DNA of 19,003 nt. It comes from DYGX01 sp035325905 (GTDB lineage Bacteria > Chloroflexota > Anaerolineae > Aggregatilineales > Aggregatilineaceae). The stretch covers positions 1 through 19,003 of the forward strand of contig DAOKYY010000076.1 of the NCBI GenBank assembly GCA_035325905.1. Reading direction: 5' to 3'. A program made the position numbers and the translations under genes. The stretch's first letter is position 1, and each line of letters opens with the position of its first letter. The notes beneath the pieces are model-generated. The model did no database searches and was not told where the DNA came from. It saw only the letters and a program-made list of their open reading frames with translations. Of the stretch, positions 1 to 7,933 are shown in pieces.

Positions 1-1139
1 TTGCCGCGCGCGTTGAGGTGGATATCGGTCGCGTAGTAAAGCTGTTCGCCGACGGCGGCCCGCTCCGCGAACATGGGCAGCGGGTCGAGGCAGGTCAGCC
101 CCTCGGACGCGCAGAAATCGAGCATGGCCTGATAGTTCGTGTCGAGCAGCGCCATGTGATCTGCGCCGATCAGCGGCTCGGCTAAATCGCGGTAGACCTG
201 CTCTTTGGTGGGCATCAGCACGATCACCAGGCGCCCGCCGTAGCCCGCGACCTGCTCCCGCGCGCTGAGCAGCGCCTCTTGCGAAAGCTGCCAGCCCTCG
301 ACGTTCTGCGGTCGGCTCAGGTCGAACGCGCCCCACAGGTACGGCCGCCCGAAGCCCAGCCGCAGATCGCCCTTTTGCGCCCAGTACCGGTCGAGAAACT
401 GGAGCGACGCGGCGTAGCGGTCGTCCTGCCCCAGCAGCACTTGGAGCAGCACGTAGACCGCCGAGTTCTCCTCAAGCCAGCTTCGCTCGGATTGCGGCGG
501 CGTATCGTCGCCGGGCGGAGTCTGCGCCTCGCCGCGCAGCCGCGCCAGCCCGTAATCCTCGTTGGCGTCGTTGCCGTACCACTGCCAGATTACCAGCGGC
601 GGTTTCAGCGGCAGGCCGAAGTCTTCCAGCACGCGCCGGTGCGCGACCGAGCCGGTGCTGACGACGCCGAGGTTGATCAGGTTGCGCCCGGCCTGCTGCG
701 CCAGCCGGTCCACCCAGCACTCGTCCGCGTCGGTGAAGCAGAAGGCGAACGAGTCCCCGACGACCACGCCATCCACATAGCGATCGACCAGCTCTTGCCG
801 GGTGCGGAACGCGCCGCGCTGGTTCCAAAGCTGCTCGGTCGTCACCGTGAAGCGCACTTCCGCCGTGCCGAACTGCTCGAAATCCGTCACCGGGCGCGCG
901 ATGGTCAGGTAGTCGATGTCTGGCTGCCAGATCGGGTCGGGGAGCAGGCGGCGCGCGCTGAACGGCGTGACGCGCACTGGCTCCAGCACCAGTTGCAGGC
1001 GCGGTGGCAGCGCGAAGAACAGCGCGCGCAGCAAGACCTCCACCAGCAGCCACGCCAGCGCCAGCCCGAAGACGATCCCGGCCAAGCGCCCGATCCAGGC
1101 GCGGGGCGAGGCGGTGCGCGGTGACGGAGTATCAGGCAT
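1..1139 (-). CDS. SGNH-hydrolase-like membrane-anchored protein, partial (3' end outside window)
   Basis: The minus-strand frame is open from an ATG at 1139 to the window edge: 379 codons with no stop, so the C-terminus is missing. The N-terminus has one hydrophobic segment at about residues 18-44, probably a membrane anchor with the rest outside the cytoplasm. SGNH-type blocks follow in normal order: VVVGDSF with Ser130, a block III-like WYGNDAN with Asn190, and near the edge ATDIHLNARG with Asp372 and His374, resembling the D-x-H motif of AlgJ/AlgX-like O-acetyltransferases. These suggest a Ser-His-Asp esterase or acyltransferase acting on a surface glycan; the substrate is unknown. The start lies 18 bp after the LigT-like gene with GGAAG upstream, so it is probably the last visible gene of the cluster starting near 4831. 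The SGNH fold is likely; the specific role is inference. Confidence 0.72.
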   Translation of the reverse strand, partial: MPDTPSPRTASPRAWIGRLAGIVFGLALAWLLVEVLLRALFFALPPRLQLVLEPVRVTPFSARRLLPDPIWQPDIDYLTIARPVTDFEQFGTAEVRFTVTTEQLWNQRGAFRTRQELVDRYVDGVVVGDSFAFCFTDADECWVDRLAQQAGRNLINLGVVSTGSVAHRRVLEDFGLPLKPPLVIWQWYGNDANEDYGLARLRGEAQTPPGDDTPPQSERSWLEENSAVYVLLQVLLGQDDRYAASLQFLDRYWAQKGDLRLGFGRPYLWGAFDLSRPQNVEGWQLSQEALLSAREQVAGYGGRLVIVLMPTKEQVYRDLAEPLIGADHMALLDTNYQAMLDFCASEGLTCLDPLPMFAERAAVGEQLYYATDIHLNARG

Positions 1140-1157
1140 ACGGAGACGCTTCCAACA

Positions 1158-1934
1158 TCACTCGCGCGGGGCGAGCGGGAACTCCGCGATGACTTCTTCG
1201 CGCGCGCGGAGCAGAATATCCGGCGTGAGCGGCACCCGGTCGCGCCAGTAAACGGTGAGCTTGACGCGCGAGACGCGCAGCGGTAGCGGCGCGGCGTTGC
1301 GGAAGGGGCGCAGGCGCTCGACCAGCGGCGCGGCGGGCTGCTCGCCCCAGAAGCCGAGCGTGACATGCGGCAGATAGCTCCACGGGGACGATGGGCGGGC
1401 GCGCAGGGGCAAAGCGCGCCGCACGCGCAGGCGGGTTGCGCGCAGGCACTCGCGTTCGCCATCATGCACCTCGGCGAACAGCACGTTGGCAAAGGCGTTG
1501 AGCGGGCCGATCCCGATCGTGAACTGGCGGCACTGCTTGAGCGCGGCCCCGGCGCGCGCCGCCATCCAGCCCAGCGCGGATCGCTCCCAGGTGTGGGGGA
1601 GCAGCATCCACGCGCTGGTGCGCAGCTGGCCCACGTAGTGCAGCGTGACGTGCGCGCGCTCCACCGGCTGCGGCAGGTAGGGCATCATGTCCGCGAAGGC
1701 GCTCTGCCAGGCCGCTAGCTGGTCGCGCACCGCCGGGTCTTCGATCGGGATCACGAAGGCGATGAAGGGCATCATCAGCCAGCGGCGCAGCCCGCGCAGC
1801 TCGCGCTCGAAGGTGTCTTCGGTGCGCTTGAGGCGCGCGAACTGCTCCCACTTGGCCGCGAACGCCCGGTCGAGCGCGGCGCGCTCGGCGGGAGGTTCGG
1901 CGGCGGACGTGCGCGATCTGCTCATGTGCGCCAC
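1158..1934 (-). CDS. LigT-like 2H phosphoesterase (2'-5' RNA ligase family)
   Basis: The protein has 258 residues and carries the two H-x-T motifs that define 2H phosphoesterases: HVTLHYVG with His95/Thr97 and HVTLGFWG with His190/Thr192, each at the end of a beta strand. Family members act on 2'-5' linkages or 2',3'-cyclic phosphates of RNA or small molecules in the cytoplasm; the substrate cannot be read from sequence. The first ~55 residues are charged and helical and precede the core beginning MPFIAFVIPIEDP, so this copy is longer than the usual ~180-200 residues. The GTG at 1934 begins one base after the kinase stop; an ATG at 1925 is an equally plausible start. Neither has a strong ribosome site, which fits translation coupled to the kinase gene. 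Confidence 0.85.
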   Translation of the reverse strand: MAHMSRSRTSAAEPPAERAALDRAFAAKWEQFARLKRTEDTFERELRGLRRWLMMPFIAFVIPIEDPAVRDQLAAWQSAFADMMPYLPQPVERAHVTLHYVGQLRTSAWMLLPHTWERSALGWMAARAGAALKQCRQFTIGIGPLNAFANVLFAEVHDGERECLRATRLRVRRALPLRARPSSPWSYLPHVTLGFWGEQPAAPLVERLRPFRNAAPLPLRVSRVKLTVYWRDRVPLTPDILLRAREEVIAEFPLAPRE

Positions 1935-1935
1935 G

Positions 1936-3150
1936 CTACCCGATCAGCCCTGCGCCCTCGACCGGCTGGACGGTGAAGAAATCGCCGTCTCGCCCGGCCA
2001 GCGCGCGATACGCGGACGCGGTGTGCGCGATGAAGTGATCGACCGCGTCCGCCTGGACCAGCGCCACGACCGCGCCCGCTTCGCCGCCGCCGCTGTAGCG
2101 CGCGCCGTAGCAGGCCGGGTGGCCGGTCGCCGCCTGCCACATCGCGTCGAGCGCGGGCGAGCTGCTGCCGTAATCGTCGCGGGCGCTCCAATACGAGCGA
2201 TTCATCAGCGCGCCGAACGCGTCCAGGTCCCCGGCTTCGAGCGCGGCGCGCCCCTCGGCCACGCGCGCGATCTCGCTGACGATGTGGCGCGAGCGGCGGA
2301 ACTGGTCGGTTGTCAGGCGCGGCTGAAAGGCGTGCAGCAGGTCAAGCGGCACGTCGCGCAGCATCCGCACCGAGGGGTCGTCCGCCGCGATGACGCGCAC
2401 CGCCGCCTGGCAGTCCGCCGAGCGCCCGTTGTAGCGGGAGCCGGCCAGCTCGCGCCGGGTGAGCGTGTCGCACACCACGGCGCGCGCCGCGTCGGGCAGG
2501 GGCAGCGACTCGGTATCGAGGCTGCGGCAGTCGAGCCAGAAGGTCTGCCCGCGCTGCGCGCAGAGCACGGTGATCTGGTCCTGAATCCCGGTGCCCAGGC
2601 CCATGTAGCTGCGCTCGGCCTCGCGCCCGGCCTGCGCCAGTTCGGCGCAGGGCAACGACCAGCCGCCCAGCGCCTGCCACGCGACCCCGAAGGCCATCTC
2701 GACGGCGGCGGACGAACTCAGCCCGGCGCGCATGGTCACGCTGCCGAGAAAGGCCGCGTCGATCCCGGCGATTGGCAGGCCGCGCCGGGCCAGCGCCCAG
2801 GCGACGCCTGCCGGGTAGCGCGCCCAGCGCGGCAGCTCGCGCCCATCCGCGCCAGCGCGCCTGTCCAGGTCGCTGAGGCGCAGCGTGACCGATTCGTCCA
2901 GGTCGATGGCACGCAGGCGGGCGGTATCATCCGCGCTGCGCGCCGCCGCCAGCCAGATACCGCGATCGATCGCGATGTTGATGACCACGCCGTCCTGAAT
3001 ATCGACGTGCCCGCCGAGCAGATTGATGCGGCCCGGCGCGCGGGTGACGATCTCCGGCGCGCGCCCAGGGAAAGCGGCCTCGAAAGCGTCGAGCAGGGCG
3101 CGCGGCGGGGCGCTCAGGGTCTGCACGCCGGGCAGGGAATTAAGCTTCAT
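1936..3150 (-). CDS. Galactokinase-like GHMP sugar kinase, divergent sugar-binding motif
   Basis: The protein has 404 residues, the normal galactokinase length. GHMP features appear in order: motif 1 APGRINLLGGHVDIQDG at residues 38-54, the ATP loop RAGLSSSAAVEMAFG at 141-155, catalytic Asp191 in GIQDQ, SRYNGRSADC at 238-247, the galactokinase-like DDYGSSSPALD at 325-335, and motif 3 GARYSGGGEAGAVVALV at 349-365. These support a cytoplasmic kinase that phosphorylates a sugar at C1. It departs from the galactokinase signature: the usual GEHTDY reads GGHVDI, so the sugar-contacting Glu is Gly47 and the Tyr is Ile51, and motif 3 has GGGEAG for GAGFGG. Galactose may not be the substrate. I chose the ATG at 3150, which has GGTGG upstream and overlaps the preceding stop by 11 bp; an ATG at 3171 lacks a ribosome site. 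Confidence 0.85.
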   Translation of the reverse strand: MKLNSLPGVQTLSAPPRALLDAFEAAFPGRAPEIVTRAPGRINLLGGHVDIQDGVVINIAIDRGIWLAAARSADDTARLRAIDLDESVTLRLSDLDRRAGADGRELPRWARYPAGVAWALARRGLPIAGIDAAFLGSVTMRAGLSSSAAVEMAFGVAWQALGGWSLPCAELAQAGREAERSYMGLGTGIQDQITVLCAQRGQTFWLDCRSLDTESLPLPDAARAVVCDTLTRRELAGSRYNGRSADCQAAVRVIAADDPSVRMLRDVPLDLLHAFQPRLTTDQFRRSRHIVSEIARVAEGRAALEAGDLDAFGALMNRSYWSARDDYGSSSPALDAMWQAATGHPACYGARYSGGGEAGAVVALVQADAVDHFIAHTASAYRALAGRDGDFFTVQPVEGAGLIG

Positions 3151-4831
3151 CGAATTCCACCAGGATTCCATGCGCTTGCAGGGCGGCGGCTAGCTCTTGC
3201 TCCTGGCCGGGGCGGACCATCACCGCGGTCGGGCCGAGCGTCGCGCCGAGATAGCGGCGCAGCTCCGGCGTCTCGGTGACTATCTTCATCGTGTCTTCGG
3301 CGGGGATGCGCAGCACGACGCCGCGCATCAGGCGCGCCGCCGCGCCGCCGCTGCGCTCCCACTGGTCGAGCAGGCGGCTGACCGAGGCCGGAAGCTCCGC
3401 CTCGGACGCGCGGCGCAGGAACGAGCGAATCACGTCCAGCGCGATGCCTTGCGCCCTGGCCCGCTGCAACCCGGCGGCGGTCAGGTGGTAAACATACGGG
3501 TCGCCCGCCGGCCCCCACTCGGTGATGCGCGCCAGTTGAAAGCGCTCGTAGCGGCTGACCGTGCGCGGCGCGAGCACCGTGCCATCGGGCTGGATCGACA
3601 TGCGCTCGCCTTCTTCGGGGCGGTCCGGCCAGTCGGCGGCCCCGGCCAGCGCCCGCCCGTAGACGGTCAGGCGGCAGAGCGCGCCCTCGTCGCCCAGGTC
3701 GATCAGCCCCAGCCAGTGCATCGGGCCGGTCAGGATGAACCACAGCACCGCGCCGTCGACGCGGTCCCAGCTCTCGAAGCCGCGCAGGTACTGGCCGGTC
3801 GTCGCGTCGCGGATGTACCAGCTCTCATAGTCCCCGGCGGGGCGCTGAAAATCCGGCTCGTCGGCCTTGACCGCCTCGATGAACTGGGCGACCGGCCACC
3901 AGTCGTCGGGCGGAACCATCTCCAGAAAGGTCAGGACGGTCTGGCGGGCGAGCAGCGGGTCGTTGCGCCAGCCGGTGTCTTCCGGCTTGAGGCCGGGCGT
4001 GTGCCACAGGTCGTTATAGAGCGTGCTGGCGCGCCAGCCTTCGGCCAGGGCGCGGACCTGCTGCGGGCGCGAGCGTTCCAGCCAGGCGCGGGCGTGGCTG
4101 GGCACAGGCTTGAAGACGCCGCGCTCGGCGGCGGCCAGGCCCAGGCTGCCCGCCAGGGTGATCAGCAGCGCGGTGCGCGCCGGGTGCGCCTCGCCCAGCC
4201 AGCGCGCGCCGAGGTCCTCGTTGACCTGGGCGAACAGCGCGTCGTGGTCGGGCGGCGTCGGGACGATCTGGAGATAGGCCAGCAGCGTCGTGAGGTCGTC
4301 GACCAGGGTCGTCGTCGCGGGCTGGACGGTTTGCGGCTCGAAGGAGCCGCGCTCGCGGCTCGCGGCGTCGGCAGCCTCGACCACGAAGCCGGTGGCGTGG
4401 GTCGGCAGCGCGGCGGCGAGGTCCGGCGGCACATAAGCGAAAAGCTGCCCGCCCGCCTTGCCCTGATCGTAGGCGACGGCCAGCAGCCCGCGATAATAGA
4501 GCGTCTCGGCGATGCTGGCCGGGTGCAGGTGCGGTTTTTCGCGGTCACGGCGGCCCGGCCCCATCTGGCGGATCTCGCCGAAGAAGCGGCTGAACTGCGC
4601 TTCGGGCATTTTGTGCTCGCGCGAGCCGACCAGGGTTTGCAGCGCGCCGCGCTCCTCGTCGCTCAGGCGGCCCCACTCGGCGGCGGCGCGCTCCGGGTCG
4701 AGCATGGCGCGCGCCAGCGCCTCGGCGGCCTCGCGCTTGTCGAGCGTGCTCAGGTCGGCGTCCCAGCGGTGCGCGATGATCGCCAGCATTCCGGGGTCAT
4801 ATTCGAGCAGGGTGGACAGCAGGTCTTGCAT
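3140..4831 (-). CDS. Helicase-associated XPB/Ssl2-like (Helicase_C_3) domain protein without a motor
   Basis: This 563-residue protein has helical, winged-helix-like N-terminal segments (MQDLLSTLLEYDPGMLAII) and a C-terminal part with the hallmark MSIQPDGTVLAPRTVSRY, closely like the 'IQPD.TV.AP' segment of the Helicase_C_3/XPB-Ssl2-like family. No Walker A, DEAD-box or other ATPase motif is visible, as is usual for these stand-alone proteins, whose function is not established. It begins the minus-strand cluster with the GHMP kinase, LigT-like and SGNH genes. I chose the ATG at 4831, preceded by AGGA; a TTG at 4864 would lie only about five bases from the transcription start predicted from the upstream promoter. 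The family call rests on recall of this motif. Confidence 0.75.
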   Translation of the reverse strand: MQDLLSTLLEYDPGMLAIIAHRWDADLSTLDKREAAEALARAMLDPERAAAEWGRLSDEERGALQTLVGSREHKMPEAQFSRFFGEIRQMGPGRRDREKPHLHPASIAETLYYRGLLAVAYDQGKAGGQLFAYVPPDLAAALPTHATGFVVEAADAASRERGSFEPQTVQPATTTLVDDLTTLLAYLQIVPTPPDHDALFAQVNEDLGARWLGEAHPARTALLITLAGSLGLAAAERGVFKPVPSHARAWLERSRPQQVRALAEGWRASTLYNDLWHTPGLKPEDTGWRNDPLLARQTVLTFLEMVPPDDWWPVAQFIEAVKADEPDFQRPAGDYESWYIRDATTGQYLRGFESWDRVDGAVLWFILTGPMHWLGLIDLGDEGALCRLTVYGRALAGAADWPDRPEEGERMSIQPDGTVLAPRTVSRYERFQLARITEWGPAGDPYVYHLTAAGLQRARAQGIALDVIRSFLRRASEAELPASVSRLLDQWERSGGAAARLMRGVVLRIPAEDTMKIVTETPELRRYLGATLGPTAVMVRPGQEQELAAALQAHGILVEFDEA

Positions 4832-4875
4832 GGTTCCTCGCGGGGTGGACCCTTTCCGCGCCAATATCCCCGATT

Positions 4876-4904
4876 AGCTTACGGGCAGATGCGCGCCCTG
4901 GCAA
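4876..4904 (-). promoter_or_regulatory. Candidate sigma70 promoter of the helicase-associated/GHMP kinase cluster
   Basis: On the minus strand, TTGCCA (5/6 to the -35 consensus) is followed after exactly 17 bases by TAAGCT, a weak -10. It lies 45 bases upstream of the chosen ATG at 4831 in the only sizeable gap before this cluster. The spacing and position are good; the -10 match is poor. Confidence 0.42.
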
Positions 4905-4954
4905 GTTTTGGGCAAGGCGGATAAAGAGAACTAATAACACAAAACGGAGCAATT

Positions 4955-5136
4955 AGCCGTTTAGCCGTTAGCAGTTAACGAAGGCGATAACCATTCTGGT
5001 TCGGTTAGTGAACTGGCTCCGCCCGGTCATTCAGCGCAGGTTGGGCAAAAAAAGGGCGATGCGAGCATCGCCCCTACAGGTTCTGGCTGCTTTATCGCTG
5101 CTTTTTGCTCTCGCTAACCGCTAACGGCTCACGGCT
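4955..5136. repeat. ~180 bp segment bounded by a 26-27 bp imperfect inverted repeat (MITE-like?)
   Basis: The left arm 4955-4981 reads AGCCGTTTAGCCGTTAGCAG and continues to TTAACGA. The reverse complement of the right arm 5111-5136 reads AGCCGTGAGCCGTTAGCGGT and continues to TAGCGA. They match at about 23 of 26 positions with one single-base length difference. Within each arm AGCCGT occurs twice. The enclosed sequence is less GC-rich than the flanking genes and holds no coding frame I would accept. It contains the hairpin at 5054-5073 that serves as the copA terminator. This could be a MITE-like insertion or a remnant repeat. I could not identify target-site duplications, and no transposase is nearby. 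Confidence 0.6.
5047..5073 (-). terminator. Rho-independent terminator of csoR-copZ-copA
   Basis: Read on the minus strand, a perfect 9 bp GC-rich stem (GGGCGATGC and GCATCGCCC, two-base loop) at 5073-5054 is followed at once by seven T residues at 5053-5047. It begins about 70 bases after the copA stop. The same stem type recurs at 16887 and 16934 without a T-run, so a repeat-family hairpin appears to have been placed or adopted here as a terminator. Confidence 0.85.
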
Positions 5137-5141
5137 GCTCG

Positions 5142-7580
5142 CTACAGCTTCACGCGGCGCAGGCGCAGGCTGTTGCCGATCACGCACACGTCGCTGGCGG
5201 CCATCGCGAACGCGGCCAGGATCGGGTGCAGATGGCGCAGCAGCTCCGGCGCCCAGGCGAACGGCGCCAGCACGCCCGCCGCGACCGGGATCAGGATCGT
5301 ATTGTAGCCGAACGCCCAGAACAGGTTTTCCTTGATGGTGCGGACGGTCTTCTTGCTGAGCGCGATCGCCCGCGCGACGCCGCGCAGATCGCCGCCGATC
5401 AGCGTCACGTCGGCCACTTCCATCGCCACGTCGGTCCCGGTGCCGATCGCGATCCCGACATCGGCCTGAGCCAGCGCGGGCGCGTCGTTGATGCCGTCGC
5501 CGACCATGCCGACGACGTAGCCTTCCTGCTGAAGCTGCCGGACGTAGGCGGCCTTGTCGCCGGGCAGCACCTCGGCGAAGACGCGGTCGATACCTACCTC
5601 GCGCGCGATGGCGTCGGCGGTGGCCTGGTTATCGCCGGTCATCATGACGACCGTCAGCCCCAGGTCGTGCATCTGACGCACGGCCTCGGCGGAGCCGTCC
5701 TTGATCGTGTCGGCGACGGCGATCACGGCGCTGGCGCGGCCATCCACGGCGACCCACATCGCGGTTTTGGCTTCGTTTTGCAGGCGCTGGGCCTCGGCTT
5801 CCAGCCCGTTGAGGTGGACGGCCTGCGCCTGCATCAGCGCCAGGTTGCCGACCAGCACGGCGCGGCCCTCGACCTCGGCGCGGACGCCCTGGCCGGTGAT
5901 CGCCTCGAAGCGGCGCGGCTCGGCCAGCGTCAGGGCGCGCTCGGTCGCGGCGCGGACAATCGCCTCGCCCAGCGGGTGCTCGCTGCCGCGCTCGGCGCTG
6001 GCGGCCAGCGCCATCAGCGACCGCTCGTCATACCCGTTGGCGCTGTGGCTGACGACGATATCGGTCACGCTCGGCTCGCCGCGCGTCAGGGTGCCGGTCT
6101 TGTCGAGCACGATCGCGGTCAGCTTGTGCGCGCGCTCCAGCGCCTCGCTGCTCTTGAACAGGATGCCGTTCTCCGCGCCCTTGCCCATGCCGACCATGAT
6201 CGCGGTCGGCGTGGCGAGGCCCATCGCGCAGGGGCAGGCGATCACCAGCACGGCGATCATGCGCACCAGCGAGGGCGTGAACTCGCCCGTGACGCCGATC
6301 CAGATCGCGAAGGTGACGAGCGCGATCGTGACGACCATCGGGACGAAGATCGCCGACACGCGGTCGGCCAGCCGCTGGATCGGGGCCTTGCTGCCCTGGG
6401 CCTGTTCCACCAGGCGGATGATCTGCGCCAGCGCGGTCTCGCGCCCGACCTTCGTCGCCTCGAACTTGAGCATCCCCTGACGGTTGATCGTCGCGCCAAT
6501 GACGGTGTCGCCCGGCGCCTTATCGACCGGCAGGCTCTCGCCGGTGATCATGCTCTCGTCCACCGCGCTGCGCCCGTCGATCACCACGCCATCGACCGGG
6601 ATCTTCTCGCCGGGGCGGACCAGCACGATCTCCCCGACGCGCACGTCCTCGACCGGGATGTCGGTCTCGACGCCGTCGCGCACGACGCGGGCGGTTTTGG
6701 CGCGCAGGCCCATCAGCTTCTTGATCGCGGCGCTGGTGCGGCCCTTCGCCAGCGACTCGACCAGCTTGCCGGTCATGATCAGGGTGATGATCGAGGCAGA
6801 CGTTTCAAAGTAGACGTGCCCGCCGAGCAGCCCGATCGTGATCGCGGCGCTGTAGAAATACGCCACGCTGGAGCCGAGCGCGACCAGCACGTCCATGTTG
6901 GCCGAGCCGTTGCGGATCGACTTGACCGCGCCGGTGTAGAACTCGCGCCCGACGTAGAACTGGACCGGCGTCGCCAGCGCCCAGAACACATAGTTCACCC
7001 ACGCTTCGTGCGCCCAGTGTCCGAGCAGGCCGAAGTCACGCCCCATGCTCAGCACAAACAGCGGAATGGTGAACAGCGCGCCGAGGATGACGTTGCGCAG
7101 GTGGCTGCGAATCTCGGCGTCGCGGGCGGCCTGCTCGGCGTCTTCGAGCGTCTCCAGCCCCGCCGCCTCGACCACGTCGTACCCGGCTTTGCGCACCGCG
7201 CCGACCAGCGCCTCGCGCGTGACGGTCGGGGTCAGGCGGACGGTCGCGCGCTCGCTGGCGAGGTTGACATTCGCCTCGACGACGCCCTCGACCTTGCGCA
7301 GCGCCCGCTCGACGCTTTGCGCGCAGTTGACGCAGTCCATTCCGACGATCGGCAGCTCAAGCGTCTGCTCCGGCACGTCGTACCCGGCTTTGCGCACGCG
7401 GGCGATGATGTCGCCGGTGCTCAGCAGCGAATCGTCGTAGACCAGGCTCAGCTTCTCGCTGGCGAAGTTGACGTTTGCCTCGCGCACGCCGTCCAGCTTG
7501 CGGACGTTGCGCTCGACCGTCGCCACGCAGTTGGCGCAGGTCATACCGCTGACCGGCAAAGTGAGTTGTTTTTCGCTCAT
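5142..7580 (-). CDS. copA: Copper-exporting P1B-type ATPase CopA
   Basis: The 812-residue protein pumps Cu(I) out across the cytoplasmic membrane at the cost of ATP. Two N-terminal heavy-metal-binding domains have GMTCANC (Cys15/Cys18) and GMDCVNC (Cys83/Cys86). Then come transmembrane helices, the actuator loop TGES at 346-349, the membrane metal site CPC at 449-451, the phosphorylation site DKTGT with Asp493, the SEHPLG loop with His535-Pro536, and GDGIND at 694-699. FGYN at 757-760 is the expected YN in the seventh helix. The last helix reads MAASD at 793-797, where copper pumps usually have MxxSS, so the final Ser is Asp. The ATG has AAGGAG five bases upstream. It follows csoR and copZ on the same strand, which supports Cu(I) as substrate; Ag(I) is a likely side substrate. 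Confidence 0.96.
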   Translation of the reverse strand: MSEKQLTLPVSGMTCANCVATVERNVRKLDGVREANVNFASEKLSLVYDDSLLSTGDIIARVRKAGYDVPEQTLELPIVGMDCVNCAQSVERALRKVEGVVEANVNLASERATVRLTPTVTREALVGAVRKAGYDVVEAAGLETLEDAEQAARDAEIRSHLRNVILGALFTIPLFVLSMGRDFGLLGHWAHEAWVNYVFWALATPVQFYVGREFYTGAVKSIRNGSANMDVLVALGSSVAYFYSAAITIGLLGGHVYFETSASIITLIMTGKLVESLAKGRTSAAIKKLMGLRAKTARVVRDGVETDIPVEDVRVGEIVLVRPGEKIPVDGVVIDGRSAVDESMITGESLPVDKAPGDTVIGATINRQGMLKFEATKVGRETALAQIIRLVEQAQGSKAPIQRLADRVSAIFVPMVVTIALVTFAIWIGVTGEFTPSLVRMIAVLVIACPCAMGLATPTAIMVGMGKGAENGILFKSSEALERAHKLTAIVLDKTGTLTRGEPSVTDIVVSHSANGYDERSLMALAASAERGSEHPLGEAIVRAATERALTLAEPRRFEAITGQGVRAEVEGRAVLVGNLALMQAQAVHLNGLEAEAQRLQNEAKTAMWVAVDGRASAVIAVADTIKDGSAEAVRQMHDLGLTVVMMTGDNQATADAIAREVGIDRVFAEVLPGDKAAYVRQLQQEGYVVGMVGDGINDAPALAQADVGIAIGTGTDVAMEVADVTLIGGDLRGVARAIALSKKTVRTIKENLFWAFGYNTILIPVAAGVLAPFAWAPELLRHLHPILAAFAMAASDVCVIGNSLRLRRVKL

Positions 7581-7595
7581 GCTTGCTCCTTGTTC

Positions 7596-7627
7596 GACCT
7601 GGCGCGGCCTTTGGGCCGCGCCAGGTC
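7596..7627 (-). other. Perfect 14 bp stem-loop between copZ and copA
   Basis: GACCTGGCGCGGCC at 7596-7609 and its exact reverse complement at 7614-7627 enclose a four-base loop. The structure fills the 64 bp gap after the copZ stop and ends six bases before the copA ribosome site AAGGAG (7585-7590). No T-run follows, so it is not a standard terminator. Likely roles are partial attenuation, an RNA processing or stability element setting the copZ:copA ratio, or control of access to the copA ribosome site. The structure is certain from sequence; the role is inference. Confidence 0.75.
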
Positions 7628-7644
7628 GCGCCGCCGCGCTCCGG

Positions 7645-7872
7645 TCAAAGAACGTTCAGCTGGTTTTCGGGCGCCGGCGGATAGTTGATCTCATGCAGCA
7701 GCGCGTCGATCTGCTCCCAGGTGGCGGGGGCGTCCCACTCGACGGTGACGACGCGGGTCGCCTGGTCCGCCTGGACGCGCTGCACGCCGTCCAGGTCGCT
7801 CAGCTCATTTTCGATCGTCCGGGTGCAGTGACCGCAGGAAATGTTCGGAACGGTGAAGGTCTTGCTTGGCAT
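7645..7872 (-). CDS. copZ: CopZ-like copper chaperone (single HMA domain)
   Basis: The 75-residue cytosolic protein is a single heavy-metal-associated domain with the metal site ISCGHCTRTIE (Cys13, Cys16). CopZ-type chaperones carry Cu(I) to CopA and often to CsoR. The His before the second Cys differs from the usual MxCxxC but is common in chaperone variants. The ATG at 7872 has AAGGAG seven bases upstream; a longer reading from 7923 has no such site and would add 17 residues unlike the family. The gene lies 61 bp after csoR and 64 bp before copA in the same unit. Confidence 0.92.
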   Translation of the reverse strand: MPSKTFTVPNISCGHCTRTIENELSDLDGVQRVQADQATRVVTVEWDAPATWEQIDALLHEINYPPAPENQLNVL

Positions 7873-7933
7873 GGAGATGCTCCTTCGGTGAGTGATGCAG
7901 GTACGCTGCGAAACGGGATGCAAAGCCCCAGGC

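Noticed and set aside
279..1124. 281-codon plus-strand frame near the left edge
   Set aside because: It is antisense to the SGNH-type protein, which shows ordered catalytic blocks; the plus-strand translation has none.
1687..4924. Long plus-strand open frames of 530 and 575 codons opposite the GHMP kinase and helicase-associated genes
   Set aside because: Both are antisense to well-supported genes, with the same GC-driven mirror-frame composition and no conserved motifs.
5226..7688. 820-codon open frame on the plus strand opposite copA
   Set aside because: It lies antisense to an unmistakable copA, has composition typical of the mirror frame of a GC-rich gene (His, Arg, Asp, Gly rich) and no recognisable domain or ribosome site.
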